Source: Tellurirhabdus rosea (GTDB lineage: Bacteria > Bacteroidota > Bacteroidia > Cytophagales > Spirosomataceae). Taken from it: 64,000 nucleotides of DNA. Within the stretch, counting starts at the first letter, position 1, and each line of letters begins with the position of its first letter. The stretch spans positions 2,430,001 to 2,494,000 of the forward strand of contig NZ_CP111085.1 of assembly GCF_026278345.1 (NCBI RefSeq), given 5' to 3'. The position numbers were made by a program, and so were the translations under genes. The notes beneath the pieces are model-generated. The model had not been told where the DNA came from, did not search any database, and worked only from the letters and a program-made list of their open reading frames with translations. This document shows, piece after piece, positions 24,896 through 33,345 of the stretch.

Positions 24896-25924
24896 TTACT
24901 GAACCGGTACAAACGAGCTGCGCGCGCCACCGGAGTTGAACAGCGCCCGGCTGCGGGCTTTCTGTCCGTTGGTGAACATGTACATGCAGGCGTCGTCGGT
25001 GTAGTCCATGTAGTTCATCGTCATGAGCGTGTTGCCGCACTTGACGGTCGGGAAGGCCGGGCAGCCGTAGTTCGGCGCGTCGGAATCCGGCGTGTCGGAA
25101 ACATAATCGTCGATGCCGCAGCCGCCGTCACCCCAGATGTGGCGCAGGTTCAGCCAGTGCCCCACTTCGTGCGTGGCGGTACGGCCTTTGTTGAACGGAG
25201 CGGCCACGTAGCCGGTGGTTCCAAAATACTGCGGCGAGATCACGACGCCATCCGTGGACAGGTTGCCGCCGGGGAACTGGGCGTAGCCGAGGATACCGCC
25301 GCCGATGTTGCACACCCAGATGTTGAGGTTGCGGGCCGGGTCGGTCGGTTCGATGCCGCCGTTGCGGGATTTTTTCATCGCATCGCGCGTGCCCCACGAC
25401 GTTTTGGTGGAAGCTTTCCGAACCACTTTGCTCAGCGTAAACTGCACGTCGAAGCCTGAGCCGTTGATGGCGGCGGCGAAGGCCGAGGGGGTCTGGCCGC
25501 GGTCGGCGTTGGTAGCGTTGAAGTCCGCGTTCAGCACGTTCATCTGGGAGGCAATCTGAGCGTCGCTGATGTTTTCCTGCGGCTTGGCACTGTTATAAAT
25601 AATGTTGATGACAACCGGAATGGTGACCGTGCCGGTATAAGCCGCGGCGGCGCTGATCCGACCGTTTTTGCTGGCGAACTTATCCGCATGCTTGTCAATT
25701 TCCTTTAATTTTTCGGCCAGCTCGGGGTCTTCCTGAAGCTTTTCGGCCAGTACTTCCATCGTGGCGCAGGAACGGTCTTTCTTGTGATCGTCGTCCTCGT
25801 CCCCTATCCGGGCGGCGCTGTGGATATGGCCGTCGGCCACGGACTCTTCAATCGACGGTTCGAAGCAGGACGAAGCGCCGTAAGCTAATCCAAAAAATGC
25901 AGCAAGCGTGAAAATTTTCTTCAT
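24896..25924 (-). CDS. M43 (pappalysin-like) zinc metalloprotease, lipoprotein
   Basis: This 342-residue protein has a lipoprotein signal with A-S-S-C (Cys20). The extended zinc motif H-E-V-G-H-W-L-N-L-R-H-I-W-G-D starts at 252, and the Met-turn N-Y-M-D-Y-T-D-D-A-C-M-Y-M follows near 318, which together define the M43B pappalysin-like proteases. Cysteines near 281, 297 and 328 probably form disulfides. It is expected to be membrane-anchored and to act on external proteins. Single gene with its own terminator hairpin. Confidence 0.92.
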   Translation of the reverse strand: MKKIFTLAAFFGLAYGASSCFEPSIEESVADGHIHSAARIGDEDDDHKKDRSCATMEVLAEKLQEDPELAEKLKEIDKHADKFASKNGRISAAAAYTGTVTIPVVINIIYNSAKPQENISDAQIASQMNVLNADFNATNADRGQTPSAFAAAINGSGFDVQFTLSKVVRKASTKTSWGTRDAMKKSRNGGIEPTDPARNLNIWVCNIGGGILGYAQFPGGNLSTDGVVISPQYFGTTGYVAAPFNKGRTATHEVGHWLNLRHIWGDGGCGIDDYVSDTPDSDAPNYGCPAFPTVKCGNTLMTMNYMDYTDDACMYMFTNGQKARSRALFNSGGARSSFVPVQ

Positions 25925-26062
25925 ACGATGAAGTTGATTTGGGTTAAGAATCGGTTAAGATTTTCAAGGTAAAAAAAAGGTTTACACAATATCACCTAAT
26001 AAGGTTACATATGAAATAAAATTTTTAAAATTTAATTCTTTTGGGAAAATTATTTTGCCAAA

Positions 26063-27175
26063 TCAGGTATCGACTTCATCACCGGTATAAATCTGCACCC
26101 TGCGCCGAATTTTAAACAGGCCATCGCCCTTGGTTTCCGGCGTTTCGTCTCCCAGCAGCACGCCCCAGGCTTCCAGCCCCTCCACCCGGTCGAAGATGAC
26201 CTTCAGAATGGCAATCACCGGAATGGACAGAAACATGCCGGACACGCCCGCCAGAACGCCCCCGATCAGGACGCCGACGATGGACACCAGCGCGTTGATC
26301 CGGACTTTGGAGGCGACAATCAGCGGAACCAGGATGTTGTTGTCGATAAACTGCACGAACAGAAACACCGCCACCACGCCCAGCAGGACCTCGATCTGCG
26401 GGTGGTTCACCATCGTCAGCGCCACGGCCAGTACGGTAGCCACCAGCCCGCCTATGTACGGGATCAGGTTCAGAATGGCGGCCATGATGCCCAGCAGCAC
26501 CGCGTACTGCACACCCAGCACCACCAGCCCGACGATGTTCAGCGCCGCCACACTGGCCGTTTCGAGCAGCAGCCCGACCACATAGCTCTGGATAACGGCT
26601 TTGATTTCCCCCAGAATCTCGCGCACCCGGCCGGTGAACTGTTCCGGGAAAAGCAGCTGGCAGAAGTGCAGCAGCATGGTCCGGTAGTACATCAGCAGAA
26701 AAATGTAGATCGGAATCAGCGTGATCGTGCCCAGCGGGCCGGTGATGAGCCCCAGCGTGTTGACGCCGTTCAGCGAATCGGTCGTCTGGTCTTTCACCTG
26801 TTCGATGTACTGTTCCTGCTGGCGGTAGCTGACCTTATACTCCCGCCGGACCCAGCGGCGGACGGTCCGGTAGACATCGTCAATGTTGCGTTCGAGTTTG
26901 GGCCAGTCGTCCATGAAATTGGCGATCTGAACCGAGAGCAGCGTGCCGATGCCCGCCACCACCAGCACGGCCAGAAACAGGGCCAGACTGATGGCCACTA
27001 CCTTGTGCATGCCCAGTTTCAGCAGGCGCTTTTCCAGCGGCCGGAGCAGCACGGCCAGCAGGACCGAATGCGCCAGCGGCACCAGGATGTCCTGACCCAG
27101 GTAAATGGCCACGGTGATGATACCCAGCGCCAGCAGCGAATGGGAAAGGCGATGGTAAAACGGTTGGGGATTCAT
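26063..27175 (-). CDS. AI-2E family transporter / PerM-like permease
   Basis: This 370-residue membrane protein has about 8 transmembrane helices: a pair at 10-40, one near 58-82, and a block from about 150 to 320. Family signs are the long amphipathic loop between helices 3 and 4 (about 90-145), the L-I-P-Y-I-G-G-L-V-A-T-V-L-A-V segment and the Q-F-I-D-N-N-I-L-V-P-L-I motif. Such proteins export small molecules or ions; autoinducer-2 is only one proposed substrate. A palindrome covers its upstream region. Confidence 0.88.
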   Translation of the reverse strand: MNPQPFYHRLSHSLLALGIITVAIYLGQDILVPLAHSVLLAVLLRPLEKRLLKLGMHKVVAISLALFLAVLVVAGIGTLLSVQIANFMDDWPKLERNIDDVYRTVRRWVRREYKVSYRQQEQYIEQVKDQTTDSLNGVNTLGLITGPLGTITLIPIYIFLLMYYRTMLLHFCQLLFPEQFTGRVREILGEIKAVIQSYVVGLLLETASVAALNIVGLVVLGVQYAVLLGIMAAILNLIPYIGGLVATVLAVALTMVNHPQIEVLLGVVAVFLFVQFIDNNILVPLIVASKVRINALVSIVGVLIGGVLAGVSGMFLSIPVIAILKVIFDRVEGLEAWGVLLGDETPETKGDGLFKIRRRVQIYTGDEVDT

Positions 27176-27184
27176 GCTATCTGC

Positions 27185-27309
27185 GTTTAAGGTTCAACGT
27201 TTAAGGTTTAAGGTGGTCCGCCGCGGCGGTGGCTCTGCTCATTCCGCTTCTCTGATGGCGAAGCAGCCTTAAACTCTGAACTTTCAGCCTTAAACTTTCA
27301 ACTTTTAAC
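27185..27309. repeat. Imperfect palindrome with GTTTAAGG-word arms
   Basis: Left arm GTTTAAGGTTCAACGTTTAAGG-type words (27185-27214) oppose CCTTAAAC/CTGAACTTTC words (27267-27309). The apex contains GGTCCGCCGCGGCGG. Unlike most others here it lies in a divergent interval, upstream of both flanking genes. Confidence 0.78.
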
Positions 27310-27378
27310 GAATAAACATTCCACCGCGCCGGATGTTGATAGAAGGTATTTTATGATCACTCAACGAAGAAAAAAGCG

Positions 27379-27639
27379 ATGAATCTGAGCAACAGATACC
27401 TGGCTCCCGGCGGGGCTGCCAGCGGCGGCGAACACGGCAAAGGCCATGCCGGTACCGAGAACGACGACGAACGGAACGTGCCCGAAGACGGCCCGAGCGG
27501 CGAGAACACCGTCAACGACGGCGAACGCGGCGGCGGCCTCTGGACCAGCGGCGGTCAGGTCTCCTCCGGCACTCCTTACAACGACGACTACGGCACACCA
27601 GAACCCAACCGCAAAGCCGAGTCAGAGGAAGGGAATTAA
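27379..27639 (+). CDS. Small acidic low-complexity protein
   Basis: Not recognised. The 86-residue product is rich in Gly, Glu, Asp, Asn and Ser (G-G-E-H-G-K-G-H-A-G-T-E-N-D-D-E-R-N-V-P-E-D-G), has no signal peptide or hydrophobic segment and should be disordered. A purine-rich AAGAAAAAAGCG precedes the ATG. The gene is flanked on both sides by long palindromes. It may be a stress-type hydrophilic protein; that is a guess from composition alone. Confidence 0.6.
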   Translation: MNLSNRYLAPGGAASGGEHGKGHAGTENDDERNVPEDGPSGENTVNDGERGGGLWTSGGQVSSGTPYNDDYGTPEPNRKAESEEGN

Positions 27640-27646
27640 TTTTTGG

Positions 27647-27757
27647 GTTTAGAGTTTAAGGTTTATGGTTTAGAGTTTATGGTTGCTCCGCCAGTTCAGG
27701 CGTCATAGCCTAGCGGAGCAACTATAAACCATAAACTCTAAACCATAAACTCTAAAC
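27647..27757. repeat. 45-bp-arm palindrome with GTTTAGAG/GTTTATGG words
   Basis: Arms 27647-27691 and 27713-27757 are almost perfect inverse complements. The arms repeat GTTTAGAGTTTAAGG / GTTTATGG words and the apex is GCTCCGC/GCGGAGC around a 21-nt loop. It lies between two genes of the same (+) direction. Confidence 0.93.
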
Positions 27758-27765
27758 TAATTGAT

Positions 27766-28413
27766 ATGAAAATTGAAATCTGGTCCGACGTAGTTTGTCC
27801 GTTCTGTTACATTGGCAAGCGGCATTTCGAACAGGCATTATCCACCTTTTCAGGGAAAGACCGGCTCGAAATTCAGTGGAAAAGCTTTGAACTGGACCCG
27901 CATGCCAGGCCCGAACCGGGCGTTTCGCTGACCGAAACACTGGCGCATAAATACGGACAGAGCGTGGAATGGGCCGAGCAGATGCAGCAGCGCGTGGCCG
28001 CCACCGCCAGCGCGGCCGGTCTGAATTTCCGCCTCGACAGGGCCATGCCCGCCAATACCTTCCACGCACACCGCCTCATTCACTTCGCCGAGCAGAGAGG
28101 CAAACAGGCCGAAGCCGAAGAACGGCTGTTCAAAGCTTATTTTGAAGAAGGCGCCGTGGTGGACAACCCGGAAACGCTCATCCGTCTGGCCGCCGAGATC
28201 GGGCTGAATGCCGACGAGGTGGAGAACCTGCTGGCCAGTGATGAATTTGGTCCGGAAGTCCGCTACGACGAGCAGGAAGCCCAGGCGCTCGGCGTCCGGG
28301 GAGTCCCGTTCTTCGTCATCGACCGCAAATACGCCATCTCCGGCGCCCAGCCGGTGGAAGTCTTCCAGCAGACGCTGGAAAAAGCCTGGACGGAGACGCT
28401 AAATGTTGAATGA
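27766..28413 (+). CDS. DsbA family oxidoreductase (FrnE-like)
   Basis: This 215-residue thioredoxin-fold protein has no signal peptide, so it acts in the cytoplasm. The redox motif is C-P-F-C (11-14) in W-S-D-V-V-C-P-F-C-Y-I-G-K, followed by the helical insert typical of FrnE/2-hydroxychromene-isomerase-like members and the cis-Pro region G-V-R-G-V-P-F-F-V-I-D. It probably handles disulfides or glutathione-type chemistry. It starts 9 bp after one palindrome and takes its TGA stop from another. Confidence 0.92.
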   Translation: MKIEIWSDVVCPFCYIGKRHFEQALSTFSGKDRLEIQWKSFELDPHARPEPGVSLTETLAHKYGQSVEWAEQMQQRVAATASAAGLNFRLDRAMPANTFHAHRLIHFAEQRGKQAEAEERLFKAYFEEGAVVDNPETLIRLAAEIGLNADEVENLLASDEFGPEVRYDEQEAQALGVRGVPFFVIDRKYAISGAQPVEVFQQTLEKAWTETLNVE

Positions 28414-28501
28414 TTGAATGATTGAATGACTGATTAGCTCCGCCTCAATTTGAGACTTGCGGAGCTAATCAGTCATTCAATCATTCAATCATTCAGTCAT
28501 T
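28406..28501. repeat. Palindrome between convergent genes, TTGAATGA words, GCTCCGC apex
   Basis: Left arm (28406-28443) has TTGAATGA repeated three times and then TGACTGATTAGCTCCGC. The right arm (28459-28501) is its near-perfect inverse complement. Word content matches the element at 20650-20754 closely, so these two are the same subtype. Confidence 0.93.
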
Positions 28502-28504
28502 CCA

Positions 28505-29293
28505 TCAACCCATCAGCAACGACTCCGCGCCGTCGATCCAGATGGGGGTGCCGGTGATGTGGCTGGATTTATCGGAGGCCAGGAACAGCACCAGTTCGGC
28601 GACCTGCTCGCTGCGGCCCGGCTGGCCGTCCGTCAGCGGGATTTTGCCTTCCGGAAATTCTACCGGCTCCTCAGTTTCCTCGATTTTTCGCTTGGTCGTA
28701 TTTTCGTCGATGTTCGTTTCAATGGCGCCCGGGCAGATGACGTTCACCCGAATCCGGTGCTTGGCCAGTTCCAGGGCGGCCATCTGCGTGAAGGCAACCT
28801 GCCCGGCTTTAGTGCAGGAATAAGCCGTCGCGCCGGTATTGCTGAAAATCCGGGTGCCGTTGACCGACGATGTAATGATGATCGACCCGCCCTGCCGCTT
28901 CAACAGCGGAATGGCGTACTTGACCGTCAGGAAAGTGCCCCGGAGGTTGATGTTCATGGTTTTGTCCCATTCCTCGGGTTGCAGGTCTTCGATGGGCGCC
29001 CAGACGCCGTTGATGCCCGCGTTGGCAAAAACAATGTCCAGCCGCCCCCACTGCTGTTCCACTTTCTGAATCGCCTGCTGCATCTCTTCCGGACTCGAAA
29101 TATCCGCTTTCAGCGTCATAGCGTCGCCGCCCTCCTGTTTGATGCGATCGACCACTTCCTGCAGTTCGCTTTCCGTGCGGCCCAGCGCCCCGATTCTGGC
29201 GCCCTGTTTCGCCAGCAGCAGCGCCGCCGCTTCGCCGATCCCCGAGCCGGCTCCGGTGATCAGGGCGACTTTTCCCGTAAGTTCCTGTGTCAT
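28505..29293 (-). CDS. SDR family oxidoreductase
   Basis: This 262-residue short-chain dehydrogenase has T-G-A-G-S-G-I-G at 13-20, a N-A-G-I-N-G motif near 91, I-I-T-S-S-V-N-G near 138 and Y-S-C-T-K near 156. The C-terminal S-S-H-I-T-G-T-P-I-W-I-D-G-A segment is intact. It resembles 3-oxoacyl-ACP reductase-like SDRs (FabG superfamily), but no fatty-acid synthesis genes are adjacent. Transcribed divergently from the lactonase gene. Confidence 0.92.
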   Translation of the reverse strand: MTQELTGKVALITGAGSGIGEAAALLLAKQGARIGALGRTESELQEVVDRIKQEGGDAMTLKADISSPEEMQQAIQKVEQQWGRLDIVFANAGINGVWAPIEDLQPEEWDKTMNINLRGTFLTVKYAIPLLKRQGGSIIITSSVNGTRIFSNTGATAYSCTKAGQVAFTQMAALELAKHRIRVNVICPGAIETNIDENTTKRKIEETEEPVEFPEGKIPLTDGQPGRSEQVAELVLFLASDKSSHITGTPIWIDGAESLLMG

Positions 29294-29450
29294 AACGTTC
29301 TGTTTACGTGCGTTTCACGAACTCATAACGCCGGGCGACGGGGATGTTCCGGCTATACTTATCAACCGGATTCGGTGGGGCGGCCTGCCGGTTCAGTATA
29401 CGTCCAAAAACATTTACTTTTACGGGCATGCTTTCAAACACAGACCTTTC

Positions 29451-30581
29451 ATGAAACGCCTCACCTTCCTGTCTTTCTTTTCTCTTTGTTTTTGCTTCCA
29501 GCTTGCCGTCGCCCAGTCCTCCCGCGAAATTCTGTACGTCGGGACTTACTCCGTGCGGGGCAGCGAAGGCATCTACACGTTCGCCTTCGACCGGAAGTCC
29601 GGCACGCTACAGCCGCTGGCGACCACTTCCAACGATAAAAGCCCTTCGTTTCTGGCCATTCATCCCAACGGCCGGTTTCTGTATTCCGTCAACGAAGGGG
29701 CCGAAAAAGCGGGCGGGGTCAGCGCCTACGCCATCGAACCGGGAACGGGCAAGCTGACTTTTCTGAATCAGGAATCCTCGCAGGGCAGCGGTCCCTGCCA
29801 CATCAGCATCGACCAGACGGGCCGGATGGCGTTTGTCTCCAACTACGGCGGCGGCACGTTTACGGTCCTGCCCATCGGCGCGGACGGAAAACTCGGCAGC
29901 CCGGTCGAGAACATCCGCTATACGGGCAGCGGCCCCAACGCCCAGCGTCAGGACAAGCCGCATATCCACTCGGCCACCGTTTCGCCCGACAATCGCTTCG
30001 TCTACGTAGCCGATCTCGGCACGGATAAGCTGTACACCTACGAAATTGACGCCAAAGCGCAGAAAATCAAACCCGCCGCTACGCCGTTTGTCAGCATCAC
30101 CCCCGGCGGCGGACCGCGCCATTTCGCTATTCACCCGAACGGCAAAAATGCGTATCTGGTCGCCGAAATGGGTTCCGCGACGGTCGCCTTCAACCGGGAC
30201 CCCAAAACCGGGGCGCTGACCATTCTTCAGGAAAGCGTCAAGACCCTGCCCGCTGAATTCACGGGCAACAACACCAGCGCCGACATCCACACCGACCCGG
30301 CGGGCCGCTTTCTTTACCAGTCCAACCGGGGCCACAATGCCCTGGCCATCATGTCCATTGCAGGAGACGGTAAACTGACGCTGGTTGGGCATCAGCCGGT
30401 GGGCGAAGTGCCGCGCAACTTCATGGTCGATCCGAAAGGCGATTTTGTGCTGGCGGCGAACCAGAACAGCGACTCCATCCTCATCTTCAAACGGGATAAG
30501 GCGACGGGCAAGCTGTCGCAGGTCGGCGAGCCCGTCAAGGTTCCGTCCCCGGTCTGCCTCAAACTGATGACGCTCAAATAA
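29451..30581 (+). CDS. Lactonase family protein, exported beta-propeller (Pgl-like)
   Basis: The ATG at 29451 (376 residues) precedes a signal peptide (M-K-R-L-T-F-L-S-F-F..., cleavage after L-A-V-A-Q). The mature chain is a seven-bladed propeller with L-Y-V-G-T-Y-S, F-L-A-I-H-P-N-G-R-F-L-Y, G-G-G-P-R-H-F-A-I-H-P-N-G-K and N-R-G-H-N-A-L-A-I motifs of the 6-phosphogluconolactonase (YbhE) family. Export to the periplasm makes sugar-lactone hydrolysis there more likely than a pentose-phosphate role. A good terminator follows. Confidence 0.9.
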   Translation: MKRLTFLSFFSLCFCFQLAVAQSSREILYVGTYSVRGSEGIYTFAFDRKSGTLQPLATTSNDKSPSFLAIHPNGRFLYSVNEGAEKAGGVSAYAIEPGTGKLTFLNQESSQGSGPCHISIDQTGRMAFVSNYGGGTFTVLPIGADGKLGSPVENIRYTGSGPNAQRQDKPHIHSATVSPDNRFVYVADLGTDKLYTYEIDAKAQKIKPAATPFVSITPGGGPRHFAIHPNGKNAYLVAEMGSATVAFNRDPKTGALTILQESVKTLPAEFTGNNTSADIHTDPAGRFLYQSNRGHNALAIMSIAGDGKLTLVGHQPVGEVPRNFMVDPKGDFVLAANQNSDSILIFKRDKATGKLSQVGEPVKVPSPVCLKLMTLK

Positions 30582-30589
30582 CCGGACCG

Positions 30590-30624
30590 AACGCAGAAGC
30601 GCCCCCTTCTGCGTTTCTTTTTTT
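30590..30624 (+). terminator. Intrinsic terminator of the lactonase gene
   Basis: AACGCAGAAG (30590-30599) and CTTCTGCGTT (30606-30615) form a 10-bp stem with a 6-nt C-rich loop. A T-rich run to 30624 follows on the + strand. Confidence 0.9.
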
Positions 30625-30632
30625 CAAGAAAA

Positions 30633-30646
30633 TGAATTTTTATTCA
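30633..30646. promoter_or_regulatory. Candidate TetR operator, copy 1
   Basis: TGAAT-TTTT-ATTCA is a perfect dyad. An identical copy follows 29 bp downstream, in front of the TetR-family gene. Confidence 0.72.
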
Positions 30647-30654
30647 CCAAACTC

Positions 30655-30685
30655 TTGCAACTGAATTTTTATTCACCTTACTTTG
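30655..30685 (+). promoter_or_regulatory. Bacteroidota-type promoter containing operator copy 2
   Basis: TTG at 30655-30657 and TTACTTTG at 30678-30685 resemble the -33 TTG and -7 TAnnTTTG elements, with 20 bp between them. The second perfect TGAAT-TTTT-ATTCA dyad (30662-30675) lies between the two elements, which fits repression of the TetR gene by its own product. Confidence 0.65.
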
Positions 30686-30706
30686 TGCGGTCTTAGAAGA
30701 ACAGAC

Positions 30707-31285
30707 ATGCGACAGAAGGACGAAGCGAAAGAGCAGCAAATACTGGAAGCGGCCCTCCAGCTCATCACCCGAACGGGTCTGGCCGGACTGAAAATGTCGG
30801 ACCTGGCCAAAGAGGCGGGCGTAGCTACCGGAACCGTGTACATTTATTTTACCGATAAACCGGCGCTGATTCAGCGGCTGTACACCTACCTGGTTCAGAA
30901 AAGTCTCGGCGACCTGGAAGCGGGCATCCGGGAGACCGATCCGGTGCGGGTAAAAATTCAGAAATTATCGCTTAATTACCTGAAAGAAAGCATCGAACAC
31001 CCGGAATACGCCGCCTTTTTCGAGCAGTATTACCGCTCCCCGTATTTTGTCGAAACGGCAGAATCGCAATCGGTTGAGAACGGGCTGATGCAGCCGATTC
31101 TGAATCTGGTTGTCGAAGGCCAGCAGCAGACGATCATCAAAGAAGCCAACCCGGAACTGCTCGTTACGCTGGTCTGCGGAATGCTCAACGAACTGGCCAA
31201 GCAGGTCTATTACACCGGCCAGCCGCTCAGCCCGCAGGATTGGGAGACGACCTTCTCGGTTATCTGGGACGGCGTAAAACGGTAA
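30707..31285 (+). CDS. TetR/AcrR family transcriptional regulator
   Basis: The ATG at 30707 (192 residues) starts M-R-Q-K-D-E-A-K-E-Q-Q-I, the usual helix 1 of the family; an in-frame ATG lies further upstream but would run into the promoter. The helix-turn-helix covers about 26-48 (L-K-M-S-D-L-A-K-E-A-G-V-A-T-G-T-V-Y-I-Y-F). The C-terminal domain should bind a small ligand. Two identical operators in front of it and a third in front of the next gene suggest autoregulation and control of the downstream SDR. Confidence 0.92.
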   Translation: MRQKDEAKEQQILEAALQLITRTGLAGLKMSDLAKEAGVATGTVYIYFTDKPALIQRLYTYLVQKSLGDLEAGIRETDPVRVKIQKLSLNYLKESIEHPEYAAFFEQYYRSPYFVETAESQSVENGLMQPILNLVVEGQQQTIIKEANPELLVTLVCGMLNELAKQVYYTGQPLSPQDWETTFSVIWDGVKR

Positions 31286-31334
31286 GTTTCCGAAGACGTG
31301 TTCAGGCAATGCGTCTTTTCCTTCGTCTTTAAAA

Positions 31335-31348
31335 TGAATATTTTTTCA
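31335..31348. promoter_or_regulatory. Candidate TetR operator, degenerate copy 3
   Basis: TGAAT-ATTT-TTTCA keeps four of five dyad pairs and the following CACC context of the two upstream operators. It lies 20 bp before the SDR start codon. Confidence 0.55.
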
Positions 31349-31367
31349 CCCAATAAAAACAACCCTC

Positions 31368-32201
31368 ATGAATAAGACAGTTCTCATCACCGGGAGTTCT
31401 TCGGGCATTGGCAAAGCCGCCGCCCGTTATTTTGCCGAAAAAGGCTGGAACGTGGCGGCCACCATGCGTACGCCGTCCAAAGAAACCGAATTGGCCGGCC
31501 TGCCGAATGTGCGCCTCTTTCGTCTGGATGTGATGGACGCCGACAGCATCCGCCAGGCCATTACCGACGCCCGGACCGCCTTCGGAGGCATCGACGTGAT
31601 CGTCAACAACGCGGGCTACGGAGCCGTGGGCGTTTTTGAAGCGGCCACGCCGGAGCAGATTCAGCGGCAGTTCGACACCAACGTGTTCGGCGTCATGAAT
31701 GTCATCCGCGAAATCCTGCCTTATTTCCGCGAAAAGCGCGACGGAACCATCATCAACGTCACGTCGATGGGCGGCCTGATTACCTTCCCGATCTACAGCG
31801 TCTATCACGGGACCAAGTGGGCGGTGGAGGGCTTCAGCGAGGCGCTGTCGTTTGAACTGCGGCCGTTCAACATTCGGGTCAAAAACATCGAACCGGGGGC
31901 AATCAAGACGGATTTTTACGAGCGGTCGATGGACCTCTTCCGCAAGGACGGCCTGACCGACTACGACGAATACATCCGGGTGACGTACGCCAACTCCCAG
32001 AAAGCCGGAGCCGACGCGCCGGGACCGGAGGTGGTGGCGAAGAAGATTTTTCAGGCGGCCAACGACCGGTCATTCCGGCTGCGTTATCCGGCGGGCGGGC
32101 AGTCGCCGATGCTGTTGGCGCTGCGCCGGATGGTGCCGCTGTCGTGGTTTCACGGCATTGTCCGGAGCGTGGTGGAAAAAGGGTTTCGGCCGGCCGTGTG
32201 A
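31368..32201 (+). CDS. SDR family oxidoreductase, probably TetR-controlled
   Basis: This 277-residue short-chain dehydrogenase has T-G-S-S-S-G-I-G at 8-15, N-N-A-G-Y-G near 82, I-N-V-T-S-M-G-G near 128 and Y-H-G-T-K near 145. The long C-terminal part (F-Y-E-R-S-M-D-L...) resembles the retinol-dehydrogenase-like SDRs often induced by small hydrophobic compounds. It lies 82 bp after the TetR gene with a third copy of the presumed operator in between, so it is the likely regulated target. Confidence 0.92.
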   Translation: MNKTVLITGSSSGIGKAAARYFAEKGWNVAATMRTPSKETELAGLPNVRLFRLDVMDADSIRQAITDARTAFGGIDVIVNNAGYGAVGVFEAATPEQIQRQFDTNVFGVMNVIREILPYFREKRDGTIINVTSMGGLITFPIYSVYHGTKWAVEGFSEALSFELRPFNIRVKNIEPGAIKTDFYERSMDLFRKDGLTDYDEYIRVTYANSQKAGADAPGPEVVAKKIFQAANDRSFRLRYPAGGQSPMLLALRRMVPLSWFHGIVRSVVEKGFRPAV

Positions 32202-32216
32202 GTCCGGTTTGGTTTC

Positions 32217-32290
32217 TCGCGGATTTACGCAGATTTTTAAGCGCAGATTTTTCGGTGTTCCCTTCTGGACGGAAATCTAGCCTAATCCGC
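32217..32290. repeat. Degenerate palindrome with CGCGGATTTACGCAGATTT words
   Basis: The left part (32217-32250) holds GCGGATTTACGCAGATTTTTAAGCGCAGATTTTT. The right part (32271-32290) holds the inverse words GAAATCTAGCCTAATCCGC. It lies between two + strand genes and looks like a decayed member of the long-palindrome group. Confidence 0.6.
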
Positions 32291-32308
32291 AAGAATTAAC
32301 CTAAACCT

Positions 32309-33229
32309 ATGCTCGACCTTGGCTTCGTCAGCGCCATTATGGCGGACGCTGACCTGAAAACCACCTTAGAATTTGCCGGACAGAACGGCTTCAAATGCGT
32401 TGAAATCATGTGCTGGCCGCAGGGCAACGCCGACGCCCGCCGCTACGCCGGAGTGACGCACATCGCCGTCGAAAACCTGAACGACGAACAGATCACCGAC
32501 ATTCAAACCCTGACGCGGCAGACCGGCGTTTACCTTTCCGGCCTCGGTTATTATCCCAACCCGCTCGACCCCGACCCGGAGAAGGCGGAGTTCTACATTG
32601 AGCACATCAAGAAAGTGATCCGGGCGGCGGCGCGGCTGGGCATTCCGGTGGTGAACACCTTCATTGGGCGGCATCCGCAGAAGACCGTGGCCGAGAACCT
32701 CGACCTCTTTGTGCACGCCTGGACGCCCATCATGCGCGTGGCCGAGGAGTGCAACGTCAAGATCGGCATTGAAAACTGTCCGATGCTGTTCACGCAGGAC
32801 GAGTGGCCGGGCGGCAAAAACCTCGCCACGACGCCCGCCATCTGGGACCAGATGTTCACACGGATTCCGTCGCCGCTGCTGGGCCTGAACTACGACCCGT
32901 CGCACCTGGTCTGGCAGATGATGGACGAGGTAGCTCCCATCTACCAGTACCGCGACCGCCTGCACCACATTCACCTGAAAGACGTGAAAGTCTACCGCGA
33001 CAAACTGAACCGGGTCGGCATCATGGCGTATCCGCTGGAGTACCACAGTCCGAAGCTGCCCGGCCTCGGCGACGTCAACTGGCGCGGCTTCTTTGCCGCC
33101 CTGACCGACGTGCGCTACCGCGGCCCGGTCTGCATCGAGGTCGAAGACAAAGCCTATGAAGGTTCACCGGAGGATGTGCGCACGGCCATTCTGACCAGCC
33201 GGAATTACCTGCGGCAGTTTCTGGGTTGA
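32309..33229 (+). CDS. Sugar phosphate isomerase/epimerase (AP-endonuclease-2 TIM barrel)
   Basis: This 306-residue protein matches the xylose-isomerase-like TIM barrel. It starts L-D-L-G-F-V-S-A-I-M-A-D and shows F-K-C-V-E-I-M-C-W-P, L-S-G-L-G-Y-Y-P-N, G-I-E-N-C-P-M-L, L-N-Y-D-P-S-H-L, H-H-I-H-L-K-D-V-K and V-C-I-E-V-E-D. These carry the Glu/Asp/His metal ligands of the family. It is probably an inositol- or hexose-type isomerase or epimerase. The substrate is not determinable here. Confidence 0.9.
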   Translation: MLDLGFVSAIMADADLKTTLEFAGQNGFKCVEIMCWPQGNADARRYAGVTHIAVENLNDEQITDIQTLTRQTGVYLSGLGYYPNPLDPDPEKAEFYIEHIKKVIRAAARLGIPVVNTFIGRHPQKTVAENLDLFVHAWTPIMRVAEECNVKIGIENCPMLFTQDEWPGGKNLATTPAIWDQMFTRIPSPLLGLNYDPSHLVWQMMDEVAPIYQYRDRLHHIHLKDVKVYRDKLNRVGIMAYPLEYHSPKLPGLGDVNWRGFFAALTDVRYRGPVCIEVEDKAYEGSPEDVRTAILTSRNYLRQFLG

Positions 33230-33239
33230 GGAATTCGTG

Positions 33240-33264
33240 GTGGCACGGCGGCACGTCGTGCCAC
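33240..33264. repeat. GTGGCACG hairpin
   Basis: GTGGCACG (33240-33247) pairs with CGTGCCAC (33257-33264) around a 9-nt loop, 10 bp past the stop of the isomerase gene. The core GTGGCACG recurs in the longer hairpin at 35634-35664. No T run follows. Confidence 0.75.
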
Positions 33265-33345
33265 TTCGCAACTAAACATTTTGTGCCTTAACCGGAGTGT
33301 AACTGGCCGACCCGTCGTTTTTCCAAACAGCTATCCACATCCATC

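Noticed and set aside
27185-28501. Possible CRISPR array
   Set aside because: Words are short, imperfect and arranged as inverted arms. There are no equal-length spacers, no direct repeats of 25-40 bp and no cas genes.
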